A stretch of 64,000 nt of DNA from Streptomyces sp. SID13726 (GTDB lineage Bacteria; Actinomycetota; Actinomycetes; Streptomycetales; Streptomycetaceae), in contig NZ_JAAGLY010000012.1 of NCBI RefSeq assembly GCF_010548375.1, positions 186,001-250,000 on the forward strand, read 5' to 3'. Under the pieces are notes generated by a model. The model had not been told where the DNA came from. It worked only from the letters and a program-made list of their open reading frames with translations, and searched no databases. A program made the position numbers and the translations under genes. Positions 62,261 through 64,000 of the stretch are shown here, in pieces. The first letter of the stretch is position 1. Every line of letters starts with the position of its first letter.

Positions 62261-62533
62261 TCCCGTCCCTCTCACAGCCGGCGGTGCCCACGCCACGCGG
62301 CTCGTTCGCCCGACAAAAACCCTCGACGGCGCCGCGTTGGAAAGCCCTTCCCCTTGCTCATCAAGAGCACGGGGATGCCCCGACCGCAGCTGGGCACGGC
62401 AGGCGCACATCTCAACAGTAGGCCGCAGAAGGCTTCCACGGGCAGCGGTCGTCGACGGTTGCCCGAATGCGCCCCGGCCACCCGTATGCATCTGGTATGC
62501 GCCGATCGGGTGGCCTTCAACCGCCGCTCCCCG
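62261..62533. other. Gap between ligA and the rmdB-like gene
   Basis: These 273 bases probably carry the promoter of the rmdB-like gene. A short frame (62272-62520) is present but its codon use and lack of a ribosome binding site do not support a gene. I see no strong terminator or palindrome. Confidence 0.5.
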
Positions 62534-64000
62534 CTACTCCTGTGTCGAATCCTCCGCCGGACCCGCTGCCGGTTCCGCCGTCGGCTCCGCTGCCGGCTCC
62601 TCGGTCGGAAGCGCGACTTCGGCCGCCGCCTCGGGTCCCTGTTCCAGCAGGACGTGGAAACCGTCCTCGTTCAGAACGGGCACCTTGAGCTGCATCGCCT
62701 TGTCGTACTTCGAACCAGGATTGTCACCCACAACCACGAAAGACGTCTTCTTCGAAACCGAACCGGTCACTTTCGCTCCCCGGGTCTGGAGCTCCTCCTT
62801 GGCCCCGTCCCGGGTGAAGTGTTCGAGGGTGCCGGTCACGACGACGGTCATGCCTTCGAGGGGGCGCGGGCCCTCGTCCTCGCCGGAGCCCTCCTCCTCC
62901 ATGCGGACGCCCGCGGCCTTCCACTTGCGGAGGATCTCCTGGTGCCAGTCCTCCGTGAACCACTCCTTGAGGGACTTGGCGATGATCGGGCCGACCCCGT
63001 CGGTGTTCGCCAGCTCCTCCTCGCTCGCCTGCTCGATGCGGTCGATCGAGCGGAAGTTGCGCGCCAGCGCCTCGGCGGCGACCGGGCCGACATGGCGGAT
63101 CGACAGACCGGTCAGCACCCGGGCGAGCGGGCGCTCCTTGGCGGCCGCGATGTTCTCCAGCATGGCCACGGCGTTCTTCTTCGCCTCGCCCTGCTGGTTG
63201 GCGAAGACGGTGGCGATCTTCTCCTCGCCGGTCTTCGGGTCCCGCTTGGGCAGACCGCTGTCCTGGTCGAGGACGTACGCCTTGATGGGCAGCAGCTGCT
63301 CGATGGTCAGGTCGAACAGGTCGCCCTCGTCGGTCAGCGGCGGGTCCGCGGGCTCCAGCGGCTTGGTGAGCGCGGCCGCGGCGACGTACCCGAAGTGCTC
63401 GATGTCCAGCGACTTGCGGCCCGCGAGGTAGAACAGGCGCTCCCGCAACTGGGCCGGGCAGGTGCGGGCGTTGGGGCAGCGGAGGTCGATGTCGCCCTCC
63501 TTCATCGGCCTCAGCGGGGTCTGGCACTCGGGGCACTTCTCCGGCATGACGAAGGGCGTCTCGCTGCCGTCGCGCAGGTCGACCACCGGGCCGAGGATCT
63601 CCGGGATGACGTCACCGGCCTTGCGCAGCACCACGGTGTCGCCGATGAGGACGCCCTTGAGCTTGACGACGTCCTGGTTGTGCAGGGTGGCGAACTCGAC
63701 CTCCGAGCCGGCCACCGTCACCGGCTCGACCTGGGCGTACGGCGTGACACGGCCCGTACGGCCCACTCCCACACGGATGTTGATGAGCTTGGTGTTGACC
63801 TCCTCCGGCGCGTACTTGTACGCGATGGCCCAGCGCGGGGCGCGGGAGGTGGAGCCGAGTCTGCCCTGGAGCGGGATCTCGTCGAGCTTCACGACGGCCC
63901 CGTCGATCTCGTGCTCCACGGAGTGCCGGTTCTCGCCGAAGTACGCGATGAACTCCCGCACGCCGTCGAGTCCGTCGACCACCCGGTTGTGCTTGGCGGT
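62534..64000 (-). CDS. ligA: NAD-dependent DNA ligase, C-terminal part (runs off window)
   Basis: The frame is open to the right edge, so the N-terminus is outside the window; 488 residues are present. They include the end of the adenylation domain (VEHEIDGAVVKLDEIPLQGR, RAPRWAIAYKYAPEEV), the OB domain (EVEFATLHNQDVVKLKGVLI, GDTVVLRKAGDVIPEI), the four-Cys zinc finger (CPECQTPL ... CPNARTC), helix-hairpin-helix repeats (VGPVAAEALARNFRSIDRIE) and a C-terminal BRCT domain (LEGMTVVVTGTLEHFTRDGA). An Ala/Pro/Glu-rich tail (AAEPTAEPAAGPAED) follows. It seals nicks during replication and repair. Confidence 0.97.
   Translation of the reverse strand, partial: TAKHNRVVDGLDGVREFIAYFGENRHSVEHEIDGAVVKLDEIPLQGRLGSTSRAPRWAIAYKYAPEEVNTKLINIRVGVGRTGRVTPYAQVEPVTVAGSEVEFATLHNQDVVKLKGVLIGDTVVLRKAGDVIPEILGPVVDLRDGSETPFVMPEKCPECQTPLRPMKEGDIDLRCPNARTCPAQLRERLFYLAGRKSLDIEHFGYVAAAALTKPLEPADPPLTDEGDLFDLTIEQLLPIKAYVLDQDSGLPKRDPKTGEEKIATVFANQQGEAKKNAVAMLENIAAAKERPLARVLTGLSIRHVGPVAAEALARNFRSIDRIEQASEEELANTDGVGPIIAKSLKEWFTEDWHQEILRKWKAAGVRMEEEGSGEDEGPRPLEGMTVVVTGTLEHFTRDGAKEELQTRGAKVTGSVSKKTSFVVVGDNPGSKYDKAMQLKVPVLNEDGFHVLLEQGPEAAAEVALPTEEPAAEPTAEPAAGPAEDSTQE

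Noticed and set aside
62272..62520. 82-codon minus-strand frame upstream of the rmdB-like gene
   Set aside because: It overlaps the rmdB-like promoter region, has no ribosome binding site and an unusual composition.

Overview
The window is chromosomal DNA from a Streptomyces or close relative. It has very high GC with a strong G/C bias at third codon positions, frequent GTG/TTG starts, and typical Streptomyces families (DUF397/XRE locus, DUF6191, LAL-type LuxR regulator, PucR regulator, Tat lipoproteins). The gene order ilvE-leuB-pruA-PRODH ... serA-ilvC-ilvN-ilvB-cdg ... gatBAC-rmdB-ligA matches, as far as I remember, the core region around SCO5494-SCO5529 of S. coelicolor. No tRNA, rRNA, CRISPR array, transposase or phage gene was seen. 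No gap between genes exceeds about 300 bases.

Layout. 1-3.9 kb: a Gly-rich membrane protein, then an ATPase / XRE regulator / DUF397 triplet with a perfect palindrome in its divergent promoter, and a PQQ-type propeller protein. 4.0-5.9 kb: cimA (citramalate synthase) behind a candidate Ile-codon leader and attenuator hairpin. 5.9-10.2 kb: an operon of three secreted PD40 beta-propeller proteins. 10.3-14.6 kb: an operon, read leftwards, of fused urease gamma/beta, a divergent urease alpha, agmatine deiminase and a TetR regulator, with a strong palindrome over the first ribosome binding site. 14.8-17.1 kb: ilvE and leuB. 17.3-19.1 kb: a Tat-exported purple acid phosphatase and a 43-residue protein. 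19.3-24.2 kb: proline catabolism (P5C dehydrogenase, proline dehydrogenase) divergent from a PucR regulator that carries a 20 x 9-residue repeat linker. 24.4-27.9 kb: a GMC oxidoreductase, an AraC regulator and a HAD phosphatase. 27.9-32.8 kb: a Dpp-type ABC importer with a Fur/Zur-like box and a fused permease. 32.8-35.0 kb: a TetR regulator divergent from an MFS exporter. 35.1-40.6 kb: serA, ilvC, ilvN, ilvB and the ilvB leader peptide. 40.6-43.8 kb: a PAS-GGDEF-EAL protein with a degenerate EAL domain and a BldD-like upstream site. 44.1-56.2 kb: 2-hydroxyacid dehydrogenase, aldo/keto reductase, sugar dehydrogenase lipoprotein, DUF6191, LAL regulator, small membrane proteins, GNAT, MMPL transporter and a methyltransferase. 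56.3-64.0 kb: gatB, a 79-residue protein, gatA, gatC, a GGDEF-EAL protein (rmdB-like), and ligA running off the right edge.

How the genes fit together. Much of the window is branched-chain amino acid synthesis: cimA supplies 2-ketobutyrate for isoleucine, and ilvB, ilvN, ilvC, leuB and ilvE carry the shared and later steps. Both cimA and ilvB appear to be controlled by attenuation. Two c-di-GMP enzymes with different active-site integrity sit about 20 kb apart. The accessory loci most worth a second look are the urease-like/agmatine deiminase operon, whose catalytic flap is rewritten, the repeat-linker PucR regulator beside the proline genes, and the Fur/Zur-like-box ABC importer with fused permeases.

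Starts were chosen from ribosome binding sites, signal peptides, overlaps and usual family length. All family assignments come from reading motifs, not from database searches.
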